From the NCBI RefSeq assembly GCF_000328305.2, contig NZ_ANPE02000058.1, positions 1-64,000 on the forward strand: a stretch of 64,000 nt of DNA, read 5' to 3'. Below, in pieces: positions 20,261-27,618 of this stretch. Both the position numbers and the translations under genes were made by a program. The notes beneath the pieces were generated by a model. The model saw nothing but the letters and a program-made list of their open reading frames with translations. It had not been told where the DNA came from and ran no database searches. Source of the DNA: Arthrobacter crystallopoietes BAB-32. GTDB taxonomy: Bacteria > Actinomycetota > Actinomycetes > Actinomycetales > Micrococcaceae. Within the stretch, counting starts at the first letter, position 1. Each line of letters starts with the position of its first letter.

Positions 20261-20273
20261 GCGGCGCGGCTTC

Positions 20274-20546
20274 CTAATCCTCGGCCAGCCTGCGCAGGCC
20301 GGGGGCGGGGTCGATGCCCTCATCTGCTGCCACGAGCAGCAGCAGGGACCGGGCTTCCTCGCCGCAGGCACCGCAGCCGGCAAGATGTGCGTGCAGGGCC
20401 GGCATGCCTGTTGGGCCATCGGTTAGCAACCTGTCGACAAATTCGTCCATCTGCTCGAAGCAGTCGTCGCAGGACAGCCAAGGCCCGGGATCCAGGGTCA
20501 GCCGCGCGGCGGCCTCCGGCGTCAGGTCGCGGTGCTGTCCAGTCAT
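20274..20546 (-). CDS. Soluble zinc-finger anti-sigma-like protein
   Basis: In this 90-residue protein the motif HAHLAGCGAC matches the H-x3-C-x2-C zinc signature of ZAS/zf-HC2 anti-sigma factors, and WLSCDDCFEQMDEFVD supplies another cysteine pair. No membrane segment is present, unlike many anti-sigmas, so release of the sigma factor would be controlled in the cytoplasm, for instance by thiol oxidation as in RsrA. The ATG overlaps the sigma factor stop by 4 bases, which fixes the partnership. Inhibition of the sigma factor is inferred and has not been shown. Confidence 0.8.
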   Translation of the reverse strand: MTGQHRDLTPEAAARLTLDPGPWLSCDDCFEQMDEFVDRLLTDGPTGMPALHAHLAGCGACGEEARSLLLLVAADEGIDPAPGLRRLAED

Positions 20547-21205
20547 GGGATCACTTCCTCCGTGCGGGATGGCTCCAGATAGCCGGCTTCCGTCAGCCGG
20601 GCGCGGAGCCGGCCCCGGGCATCATGGAGTGTCTTGTACAGAGCGTTGCGGGTGGTGCCGAGCCGGTCGGCGAGGACATCGATGGGGACGTCGTCAACGA
20701 GCAGGGCGAGCACAACCGTCCGCTGATGGGCCGTTAGAGCCTGGTCGATGGCGATGTTGACCGCGTGGGAAAAGTCGGCCGCCTCGGCCAACTGCTCCGG
20801 AGAACTCCCGGCAGCGGCGGGCTCGGGCAGGGAATCCAACGGGACTTCGCGCCGGCGCCAGACCGTGCGTCGCACTTCTACAGCCGCGTGCAGGATGCCG
20901 AACTTGTAGGCCCAGGTCGTGAACCTGCTCCTGCCCTCGAAGCTGGACAGCTTGCCCAGCACCGCGACCATGGCCTCGTCTGCGGCCTGCTGGATCAGTT
21001 CCTCACGCCGGGCACTGCCAATCGTTGGTGCCAGCATCCGGGATACCTGATGGCGGGCCGCCTTCAGCAGGAGGGAATGCAAACGGGCCAGCGCCTCGTC
21101 GTGGCCGGGTCCCGGAGCGCTGAGCAGGTCCACCCAGCCCTGGCTGGCATCCGGGATCCGGACCGGGTCGGCATCAGCGAGTTCGGGACCGTCCAACGCC
21201 GCCAT
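20543..21205 (-). CDS. ECF-type RNA polymerase sigma factor
   Basis: In this 220-residue protein, region 2 is recognisable as AADEAMVAVLGKLSSFEGRSRFTTWAYKF, containing the FTTWAY-like recognition helix. Region 4 contains HQRTVVLALLVDDVPIDVLA followed by the helix-turn-helix LGTTRNALYKTLHDARGRL. The two are separated by a linker of about 45 residues. The N-terminus is longer than usual (about 30 residues before region 2). It is coupled to the anti-sigma gene by a 4-base overlap and is preceded 6 bases upstream by a small conserved gene, forming a three-gene operon. The regulon cannot be seen from the window. Confidence 0.88.
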   Translation of the reverse strand: MAALDGPELADADPVRIPDASQGWVDLLSAPGPGHDEALARLHSLLLKAARHQVSRMLAPTIGSARREELIQQAADEAMVAVLGKLSSFEGRSRFTTWAYKFGILHAAVEVRRTVWRRREVPLDSLPEPAAAGSSPEQLAEAADFSHAVNIAIDQALTAHQRTVVLALLVDDVPIDVLADRLGTTRNALYKTLHDARGRLRARLTEAGYLEPSRTEEVIP

Positions 21206-21211
21206 AGAGCA

Positions 21212-21433
21212 TCACTCCCGTTCCCGGGTTCCAGCGAACGGGCCGAGGATCCGGACCGCCAGTTCCGGGGGACAGCCCCGGTCGACCAGATTCAGCAAGG
21301 CATGAATGTCAACGCCGGGTGTTGCCGCCAGAAGTTGCGCCAGCGTATCAGGAAAGCCCGCGGCCTGAAGGAGCCGGCCGCGCCAGGCGACGACGCTGTC
21401 TGTAGCCGCCGCGGGTACATGTTGGGTGGTCAT
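21212..21433 (-). CDS. Small conserved hypothetical protein upstream of the sigma factor
   Basis: I do not recognise a named domain in this 73-residue protein. It appears helical, with LLQAAGFPDTLAQLLAA and VDIHALLNLVDRGCPPELAVRIL as well-formed amphipathic segments and a single cysteine. It is the first gene of the sigma/anti-sigma operon, its stop being 6 bases before the sigma start. The composition and codon pattern look coding. The ATG at 21433 has only a weak AGG in front. It could be a third regulator of the sigma factor, but that is only inference from position. Confidence 0.7.
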   Translation of the reverse strand: MTTQHVPAAATDSVVAWRGRLLQAAGFPDTLAQLLAATPGVDIHALLNLVDRGCPPELAVRILGPFAGTRERE

Positions 21434-21546
21434 ACCTGATTAGTGTCAGCGGGGCGGCAGTACTTACGGAAAGCAGCGAAAAAATTTCGAGGGGCTGCCG
21501 GGCCAGCGGAACATCAGTGCCGGCCCGGTATCCTCCTGCCAGCGGG

Positions 21547-22038
21547 TCAAGGTTGCGACGCCAGGATGCCGTCGATCTGCCCCATGGCCTCCTTCATGCC
21601 TTCCTCCATGCCCATCTCGAGCATCTTCTGGAGCTGCTCGAGGGATTCGAAGTTGGACACCGTTGTCATGCGCGTGCGTCCGCCCACGTCCTCGAGCGTG
21701 ACGACGGCGTGGGCGCTCCCCATCTCGGCCACCGGGTCCCCGTTGTCGTCGGCGAAGCCGTCGTCGAACTCGAGCCGGTGCGGCGCCTCGATTGCCGTGA
21801 ACCGCCACCAGCCGCGCGGCTTGTCGCCCTCCGGTGTCGTCATGTAGTAGCTGGCTTTGCCGCCCGGCTTGAACTCGTGGGTCTCGAAGGTGGCCGGATA
21901 GGTCGGCGGGCCCCACCAGCGTTCGAGTTGCCGCGGATCTTCCCAAATCTGCCACACCCGCTCAACGCTGGCGTCGAACTCGGCGACAATGGTGAGGTTC
22001 AAGGCCTGGGTGTCCTTGCGGGATTCGATAACGGTCAT
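21547..22038 (-). CDS. AHSA1/SRPBCC family protein
   Basis: This 163-residue START/SRPBCC-fold protein is of the Aha1-like type. Typical elements are VERVWQIWEDPRQLERWWGPPTYP near the N-terminus, FKPGGKASYYM, and a C-terminal helix with FESLEQLQKMLEMGMEEGMKEA. Members bind hydrophobic ligands, but the ligand here is unknown. The ATG at 22038 is chosen for its AAAGGG about 8 bases upstream; the longer open frame has no homology. It lies 13 bases after the ArsR stop. The ArsR-AHSA1 pairing is widespread in actinobacteria, where the repressor controls both genes. Confidence 0.88.
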   Translation of the reverse strand: MTVIESRKDTQALNLTIVAEFDASVERVWQIWEDPRQLERWWGPPTYPATFETHEFKPGGKASYYMTTPEGDKPRGWWRFTAIEAPHRLEFDDGFADDNGDPVAEMGSAHAVVTLEDVGGRTRMTTVSNFESLEQLQKMLEMGMEEGMKEAMGQIDGILASQP

Positions 22039-22051
22039 GGTCGTGCCCTTT

Positions 22052-22381
22052 CTACTGTTCGAGGATTTCCGCAATCCGGCCCAGTCGCTGGAGCCAGATC
22101 TTCTCGTACTCGTCAAGCAGCCGCTGGACCCTTCCCAGCCCTTCAGGATGAGCCCGCACAATCTGCTCCCTTCCGCGCTTCTCTTTGGTGACGAGCAGCG
22201 CGCGTTCGAGAACCGCCACGTGTTTCTGCACTGCGGCGAAACTCATGTCATACCGGGCGGCCAACCCTGAAACCGAAGATTCGCTGGTGAGGACCCGGGC
22301 GACGATATCGCGCCTGGTGGCGTCCGCCAACGCTTGGAACAGGCGGTCCAGCTCGATCTCTTTTAGCTCATGTACAACCAT
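22052..22381 (-). CDS. ArsR-family transcriptional repressor
   Basis: This 109-residue winged helix-turn-helix protein contains LFQALADATRRDIVARVL and the recognition region VSGLAARYDMSFAAVQKHVAVLERALLV. No metal-binding cysteine box (ELCVCDL) is present, so it belongs to the metal-independent, AHSA1-linked group rather than to arsenic or cadmium sensors. The ATG at 22381 lies inside the 18-base palindrome 22373-22390 and 8 bases after a TAATCT -10 box, so the mRNA appears leaderless and autoregulated. It probably represses itself and the downstream AHSA1 gene. Confidence 0.9.
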   Translation of the reverse strand: MVVHELKEIELDRLFQALADATRRDIVARVLTSESSVSGLAARYDMSFAAVQKHVAVLERALLVTKEKRGREQIVRAHPEGLGRVQRLLDEYEKIWLQRLGRIAEILEQ

Positions 22382-22390
22382 TTGGTTGTA
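22373..22390. promoter_or_regulatory. ArsR operator palindrome over the ArsR start codon
   Basis: TACAACCATTTGGTTGTA is a perfect 18-base palindrome (8-bp arms, 2-base centre). It covers the ATG of the ArsR gene and abuts the -10 box, so bound repressor would sit on the transcription start. CAACCA/TGGTTG dyads of this type are typical ArsR/SmtB-fold sites. Confidence 0.85.
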
Positions 22391-22418
22391 GATTACTGGT
22401 CCCGTCCGCCGTCGTCAA
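22390..22418 (-). promoter_or_regulatory. Consensus promoter of the ArsR-AHSA1 operon
   Basis: On the minus strand, TTGACG (22418-22413) and TAATCT (22395-22390) are separated by exactly 17 bases. The expected transcription start falls at or next to the ATG at 22381. It is the best sigma-70-type promoter in the window. Confidence 0.85.
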
Positions 22419-22525
22419 GGAAAATTGCACCGGCTCCCGCTCTTGCTGTAGACCCCTGTCCTGGTGTCGAATCTCTTAACAGCACGGGCGAATGCACGAC
22501 GACGATGTCCAGCCAGGAGGCGCTC

Positions 22526-24700
22526 ATGTCGGGGAAATCCACCAACGGGACGGCAAAGGGTTCAGGGCGGACGGCCGACCTGCGACGGACGGACCCCGCG
22601 GCCCCGGCGCCACCCGACCGCCCGGAGCAGATCCGCAATGTCGTGCTGGTGGGTCATTCCGGGGCAGGGAAGACCATGCTCGTGGAGGCGATGCTGGCGG
22701 CGACGGGGGCCATCACGCGCCTGGGTTCCCTCGCCGACGGCACCACCGTCAGCGACGCCGATCCGTCCGAGATCCACCAGCAGAGGTCGGTTGCGCTGTC
22801 CGTCATTCCGTTGATGTACGACGACGTCAAGATCAACCTCCTCGACACACCGGGTTACTCGGATTTCACCGGCGAGCTGCGTGCCGGACTCCGCGCAGCT
22901 GATGCGGCCCTCTTCGTCGTGTCTGCTGTCGATGACATCGACGGGGCCACCACGGCGCTCTGGGGCGAGTGCGAGGCCGTCGGGATGCCCCGCGCCGTGG
23001 CCATCAGCAAAATGGACCATCCGCGCGCGGATTTCGAAGCAGCGCTGGCCCGGTGCCGCCAGGCCTTCGGCGAGACCGTGCAGCCGCTGTACCTGCCGGT
23101 GCGCGCCGGGTCCGAAACCACCGGGCTGCTGGGGCTGCTTTCCGCCACCGTGTCGGACTACGGCAAAGGCGACCGGCAGCCCGCGGTCCGTCAGGCGGAA
23201 GCACAGGAACTCGCGGCCGCGGAGGATACCCGGGCAGCGCTCATCGAGGGCATCATCGCCGAGAGCGAGGACGAGTCGCTGATGGACCGCTACCTCGGCG
23301 GCGAGGACATCGGCCTGGACGTCCTGATCCCGGACCTGGAGACCGCCGTGGCGCGCGGCTCCTTCTACCCGGTGCTGGCCACGTCCTCGGAAACGGGCCT
23401 GGGCATCGCGGAGCTGCTGGACATGATCAGGCGCGCCTTCCCGTCGCCGCTGGAGCACGCGCTGCCGCCGGCCATGCCGCTGTTCGGCTCGAAGGGCAAG
23501 CCGTTGAGCTGCGATCCGGACGGCCCGCTGGCCGGCGAGGTGGTGCGCACGACGACGGACCCTTTCCTCGGGCGCGTCTGCCTGGTCCGCGTCTTCTCCG
23601 GCACCTTGCGGGAGGACTCGGCCATCCACGTCGCCGGGCACGGGCTGGCCGAACGCGGCCATCCGGACCACGACAGCGATGAGCGGGTCACCCATCTGCA
23701 TGCGCCCATGGGGACTTCCTTGCGGGCCGTGCCGTACTGCATCGCCGGGGACATCTGCGCCCTGACAAAAATCGGCAGCGCCGAGACGGGCGACACGATC
23801 TCGGCCAAGGACCAGCCGCTGCTGATCCAGGCCTGGGACATGCCCGAGCCGCTGATGCCGGTCGCGGTCGAGGCGGCTTCCCGAAACGACGAGGCCGCGC
23901 TGGCCAAGAACCTGGCGAAGGTGGCGGCCGGGGATCCGACCCTGCGCGTGGAGCGGAATGCCGAAACGCACCAGCTGATCCTTTGGTGCATGGGTGAATC
24001 CCACGCCGAGGTCGTCCTGGACCACCTGCGCGGCCAGGGCGTCACGGTGAACACGGTCGACGTCGTTACCCCCTTGCGCGAGACGTTCGCCTCAGCTGCG
24101 GCAGGCCATGGTCGCTACGTGAAGCAGTCCGGCGGGCACGGGCAATTCGCCATTTGCGATATCGAGGTGGAGCCGCTCGAACGCGGCGCCGGCTTCGAGT
24201 TCCTCGACAAGATCGTGGGCGGAGTGATTCCCGGCCCGTTCATTGCTTCGGTCGAGAAGGGCGTCCGGGCACAGATGGAAAAGGGCGTGGCGGCCGGGTT
24301 CCCCGTGGTGGACATCCGCGTCACGCTGGTCGGCGGCAAGACCCACAGCGTGGACTCCTCCGACGCCGCGTTCCAGTCCGCAGGGGCGCTCGCCCTGCGG
24401 GAGGCCGCGGCTGCAGCGCGGATCCAGCTGCTCGAACCGGTCTCCGCCGTGGCCATCACGGTGCCGGAGGAATACGTGGGCGCAGTGATGAGCGACCTGT
24501 CCGCCCGCCGCGGCCGCCTGACGGGCACCGATTCAGCGCCAGGCGGCGGCACCGAAATCACGGCGGAAGTCCCGGACCAGGAGCTGCTGCGCTACGCCAT
24601 CGACCTCCGGGCACTGACCAGCGGGACCGGGCGGTTCCGGCGCAGCTACCTGCGGCACGATCCGGCCCCCGCCAGCGCTGCCTCGGCGGTGAATGCCTGA
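22526..24700 (+). CDS. Elongation factor G-like protein (EF-G2 type)
   Basis: This 724-residue translational GTPase-like protein has the P-loop GHSGAGKT at 43-50, LLDTPGYSDF for G3 and SKMDHPRA in place of NKxD. It also has domain II, and domain IV/V elements such as GHGRYVKQSGGHGQFA and VGGKTHSVDSSDAAF. It belongs to the divergent EF-G2 group (like M. tuberculosis FusA2), which from published work binds GTP but is not a normal translocase. Canonical EF-G has AHVDAGKT and NKMD; both are altered here. The ATG at 22526 has AGGAGG 5 bases upstream. No str operon genes are nearby. A stress-related or ribosome-related role is possible. Confidence 0.9.
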   Translation: MSGKSTNGTAKGSGRTADLRRTDPAAPAPPDRPEQIRNVVLVGHSGAGKTMLVEAMLAATGAITRLGSLADGTTVSDADPSEIHQQRSVALSVIPLMYDDVKINLLDTPGYSDFTGELRAGLRAADAALFVVSAVDDIDGATTALWGECEAVGMPRAVAISKMDHPRADFEAALARCRQAFGETVQPLYLPVRAGSETTGLLGLLSATVSDYGKGDRQPAVRQAEAQELAAAEDTRAALIEGIIAESEDESLMDRYLGGEDIGLDVLIPDLETAVARGSFYPVLATSSETGLGIAELLDMIRRAFPSPLEHALPPAMPLFGSKGKPLSCDPDGPLAGEVVRTTTDPFLGRVCLVRVFSGTLREDSAIHVAGHGLAERGHPDHDSDERVTHLHAPMGTSLRAVPYCIAGDICALTKIGSAETGDTISAKDQPLLIQAWDMPEPLMPVAVEAASRNDEAALAKNLAKVAAGDPTLRVERNAETHQLILWCMGESHAEVVLDHLRGQGVTVNTVDVVTPLRETFASAAAGHGRYVKQSGGHGQFAICDIEVEPLERGAGFEFLDKIVGGVIPGPFIASVEKGVRAQMEKGVAAGFPVVDIRVTLVGGKTHSVDSSDAAFQSAGALALREAAAAARIQLLEPVSAVAITVPEEYVGAVMSDLSARRGRLTGTDSAPGGGTEITAEVPDQELLRYAIDLRALTSGTGRFRRSYLRHDPAPASAASAVNA

Positions 24701-24756
24701 CAGTGAACGCCTGACGGGGCATGCCTGGCCAGGAGCGCGATGCGGTCCCGGTTCCC

Positions 24757-25422
24757 TCAGGAGCCGTGCGCTCGCAGGAACGCGGTGACCTTGCCGGCCA
24801 GGGAGGCGCCGGTTTCCTCGGCGCTGCGCTTGGCGCCGGCGACTTCGAAGGAATGCCCGGCGTCCGGCAGCCAGTCGAGCTCCGCCGCCGGTCCGATTTT
24901 CTCCACTACGCCCTCCAGCAGTTCCCGGGTCGCAAAGGGATCCTTGGCGCCTTGCAGGAAGAGCATGGGCACCGTGAGGCCGTAGAGATGCTCGTCGCGC
25001 AGCTTCTCCGGTTTGCCCGGCGGATGCAGCGGGTAGCCGAGGTAGACCAGCCCGGCGGCAGGCATCCCTTCCGCGACTGCCATGGACGCCATCCGCCCGC
25101 CGAACGACTTCCCGCACGCCCACAGCGGCTCGCCGTCGGATAGCTCTGCCGCGACGGCCATGACCTCGCGCCAGGTGGCCATCGCCGCCGGCGGCCGGTC
25201 CGGGAACCTTCTGCCGGCCTCCCGATAGGGGAAATTGAAGCGCAAAGTGGCCACGCCGTCGTCGTTCATGGCGTTGGTGAAGCCGCGCAGGAACGGATGC
25301 TCCATCCCGGCACCCGCGCCGTGCGCGACCACGAGCGTGGCGAACGCGGTGTCGGGCCGGGCATAAACGGCGGAAACGGCCGCGTCGCCGACGCGGATCT
25401 GCAGGGTCTGGTCAGCTGGCAT
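24757..25422 (-). CDS. Alpha/beta hydrolase (KANL3/Tex30-like)
   Basis: This 221-residue alpha/beta hydrolase has an oxyanion region VVAHGAGAGMEHPFL, a nucleophile elbow ACGKSFGGRMAS (Ser in G-x-S-x-G), an aspartate in LQGAKDPFA and the catalytic histidine in DAGHSFEV. The HGAGAGM and GKSFGGR elements match the KANL3/Tex30-like group of small hydrolases rather than lipases or dienelactone hydrolases. The substrate is unknown. The ATG at 25422 is preferred; an upstream start at 25443 adds only MARHHGY. It is convergent with the EF-G-like gene. Confidence 0.82.
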   Translation of the reverse strand: MPADQTLQIRVGDAAVSAVYARPDTAFATLVVAHGAGAGMEHPFLRGFTNAMNDDGVATLRFNFPYREAGRRFPDRPPAAMATWREVMAVAAELSDGEPLWACGKSFGGRMASMAVAEGMPAAGLVYLGYPLHPPGKPEKLRDEHLYGLTVPMLFLQGAKDPFATRELLEGVVEKIGPAAELDWLPDAGHSFEVAGAKRSAEETGASLAGKVTAFLRAHGS

Positions 25423-25489
25423 GTACCCATGATGCCGTGCCAACGCTCCGATGCGCTGCCAGCCCTCGTCACGGGCGCCGGCCTGCGCT

Positions 25490-25495
25490 TATGGT
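25490..25495 (+). promoter_or_regulatory. -10 box TATGGT for leaderless LigD-type polymerase gene
   Basis: TATGGT ends 6 bases before the ATG at 25502, and no Shine-Dalgarno is present, consistent with a leaderless mRNA. Confidence 0.55.
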
Positions 25496-25501
25496 GTAGC
25501 C

Positions 25502-26524
25502 ATGGCCAGCGAGCAGACATTCCTGAAGGTGGACGGGCCGCACGGCGAGCGGGAGGTGCGGATCTCCAGTCCGTCCCGGGTGGTCTGGCCGGAGCCCGGC
25601 CTGACCAAGCTGGACCTGGCCCGCTACGTCGCCAGCGTGGGGGAAGCCTTCATCGCCGCCAACGGGGACCGGCCGGTCGCGCTCCAGCGGTTCAAGGAGA
25701 ATATCGACGGCGAGCAGTTCTTCTCGAAGAACCCGCCGAAGGGCACGCCGGACTATGTGCGCTCCGTGCCGGTCATCTATCCCAGTGCCCGGTCGCATCC
25801 GCAGCTGGTGCTGGATGAACCGGCCGCCGCGGTCTGGGCGGTGCAGATGAACACCGTCGTTTTCCACCCGTGGCCATCCCGGACCGGCAACACGGACAAT
25901 CCGGACCAGCTGCGCATCGACCTGGACCCTCAGCCCGGCACGGATTTCGACGACGCAATCCCCGCCGCCCTGGAACTGCGCAAGGTCCTGGCCGAGGCCG
26001 GGCTGGAGGCGTTCATCAAGACCTCCGGCAACCGCGGGCTGCACGTGTATGCCCCGGTCAAGCCGGTCCGCGAGTTCCTCGACGTGCGGCACGCCGTCAT
26101 CGCCGCCGCCCGGGAGCTGGAACGGCGGATGCCCCAGGACGTGACCACGGCCTGGTGGAAGGAAGAACGCGGCAAGCGGATTTTCGTCGACTTCAACCAA
26201 GCCAACCGGGACCGGACCATCGCCGGCGCCTACAGCCCGCGGGCCCTGCCCCATGCCTCAGTGTCCTGTCCGATCACTTGGGACGAGCTGGAGCACATCA
26301 AACCCGCGGACTTCACCATCACTACGGTGCCGGCGCGGCTGCAGGAGACGGGGGACCCGTGGGCCAGGATGCACGAGAACCCGGGAACCGTCGACGAACT
26401 GCTCACGTGGTGGGACCGCGATTGCGCCAACGGCCTGGGGGAGCTGCCCTTCCCGCCGGATTATCCCAAGATGCCGGGCGAGCCGCCCCGGGTGCAGCCG
26501 AGCCGCGCGAAAAAGAAGGAGTGA
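25502..26524 (+). CDS. LigD-type DNA polymerase/primase domain protein
   Basis: This 340-residue stand-alone PolDom is of the archaeo-eukaryotic primase type, as found in LigD. Key motifs are the metal-binding LRIDLDPQPG, KTSGNRGLHVYAP and KRIFVDFNQANRDRTIAGAYSPR. TWWKEERGK and ISSPSRVVWPEPGLTKLDLARY are also typical. There is no ligase or phosphoesterase domain fused, so it would act with separate NHEJ/repair ligases in gap filling. It is followed 2 bases later by a DHFR-like gene. A frameshifted paralogue lies at 14039-15282. Identity is secure; whether it works in NHEJ or in other gap repair is inferred. Confidence 0.92.
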   Translation: MASEQTFLKVDGPHGEREVRISSPSRVVWPEPGLTKLDLARYVASVGEAFIAANGDRPVALQRFKENIDGEQFFSKNPPKGTPDYVRSVPVIYPSARSHPQLVLDEPAAAVWAVQMNTVVFHPWPSRTGNTDNPDQLRIDLDPQPGTDFDDAIPAALELRKVLAEAGLEAFIKTSGNRGLHVYAPVKPVREFLDVRHAVIAAARELERRMPQDVTTAWWKEERGKRIFVDFNQANRDRTIAGAYSPRALPHASVSCPITWDELEHIKPADFTITTVPARLQETGDPWARMHENPGTVDELLTWWDRDCANGLGELPFPPDYPKMPGEPPRVQPSRAKKKE

Positions 26525-26526
26525 CG

Positions 26527-27075
26527 ATGCCCAGGACCGTGTACTACGTCGCCAGCTCGCTCGACGGGTTCATCGCGGACGAGCAGGACAAGCTCGAATG
26601 GCTCTTCCAGTTCAACGATGCCGACGGCGTCGAGGACTCCTACAAGGAGTTCATGGCCGGCATCGGCGCGCTCGTCATGGGATCGGAGACCTACAAGTTC
26701 ATCCTGGACTCCGGGGGAGCGGACGCCTGGGAGTACGGCGACACCCCGGCGTGGGTCTACACCCACCACGAGCTGCCAGGGATCCCGGGCGCGGACATCA
26801 CCTTCGTCCGCGGCGACATCAGCCTGTTCCACCAGAATGTCGCGGCTGACGCCGGCGACCGGGACGTCTGGGTCATCGGCGGCGGGGAGGTGGCGGCGCA
26901 GTACCTCGACGCCGGCCTCCTCGACGAACTGATCGTCACGTTCGTGCCGGTGGTACTGGGCAGGGGCAAGCGGCTCCTGCCGGTGACAACGACGACGGCG
27001 CCCGCCGAGTTGACCGGGTCCCGCACCCTGGGTGCCGGCATGGTGGAGCTCCGCTACCGCTTCGGCAAGGAGTAG
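26527..27075 (+). CDS. Dihydrofolate reductase/RibD C-terminal-like protein
   Basis: This 182-residue protein with a RibD-C/DHFR-like fold has VYYVASSLDGFIADEQDKLEWL at the N-terminus, GALVMGSETYKF, the NADPH-binding VWVIGGGEVAAQYL, and VPVVLGRGKRLLP near the end. It belongs to the YyaP/YwjB-like family of uncharacterised reductases; classical DHFR for folate is not implied. The ATG is 2 bases after the stop of the LigD-type gene, with AAGGAG 5 bases upstream, so the two are co-translated. The functional link with the polymerase is unknown. Confidence 0.88.
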   Translation: MPRTVYYVASSLDGFIADEQDKLEWLFQFNDADGVEDSYKEFMAGIGALVMGSETYKFILDSGGADAWEYGDTPAWVYTHHELPGIPGADITFVRGDISLFHQNVAADAGDRDVWVIGGGEVAAQYLDAGLLDELIVTFVPVVLGRGKRLLPVTTTTAPAELTGSRTLGAGMVELRYRFGKE

Positions 27076-27113
27076 CCCGCGCTGGTTGCCATAGGGTCAG
27101 CTGACGCCCGCTG

Positions 27114-27599
27114 CTACCCATTGTCCCTGATCAGGTTGGTGATGCGGGCCGTGGACAGCCGGCGGCCCTGCTCGTCGGTCATGACCACTTCGTGGACCGC
27201 CAAGGTGCCGCCGAGCTGGATGGCGGTCGCCGTACCGGTGACCAGGCCGGAGGCAGCCCCGCGGTGATGGGTGGCTCCGACTTCGATGCCAAGGGCATGC
27301 CGGCCGGGGCCGGCATGGATGGACGCCGCGAAGGAGCCGAGGGTTTCAGCCAGCACCACATGCGCCCCGCCGTGGAGGATGCCGGCGACCTGGGTATTGC
27401 CCTCGACGGGCATGGTGGCGACAGTGCGTTGGGCGGACATCTCGGAGAAGACAATGCCCATTTTCACGACCAGGGCTCCGACTCCCATGTGGCGCAACCA
27501 GGACCAGTATTCCGGCGGAACACCTGCCGCCGCGAGCTCCTCGGTCTTGTCGCCGGTGCTGCTGACGGCCTCGGTTGCGGGTGTGAAATTGTCGCTCAT
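27114..27599 (-). CDS. PaaI-like hotdog-fold thioesterase
   Basis: This 161-residue hotdog acyl-CoA thioesterase has the family segment VAGILHGGAHVVLAETLGSFAA with the HGG motif, and GIEVGATHHRGAASGLVTGTA for the second strand set. The acyl-CoA substrate is not predictable. The ATG at 27599 gives normal length; the longer open frame runs into the polA promoter region. Its start is only 19 bases from the divergent polA start, leaving almost no room for leaders on either side. Confidence 0.88.
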   Translation of the reverse strand: MSDNFTPATEAVSSTGDKTEELAAAGVPPEYWSWLRHMGVGALVVKMGIVFSEMSAQRTVATMPVEGNTQVAGILHGGAHVVLAETLGSFAASIHAGPGRHALGIEVGATHHRGAASGLVTGTATAIQLGGTLAVHEVVMTDEQGRRLSTARITNLIRDNG

Positions 27600-27605
27600 G
27601 GGAAC

Positions 27606-27611
27606 TAGGCT
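27606..27611 (+). promoter_or_regulatory. -10 box TAGGCT for leaderless polA
   Basis: TAGGCT ends 7 bases before the GTG at 27619. It sits within the 19-base gap between the divergent thioesterase and polA start codons, so the transcript must start at or very near the GTG. Confidence 0.6.
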
Positions 27612-27618
27612 GGCACCT

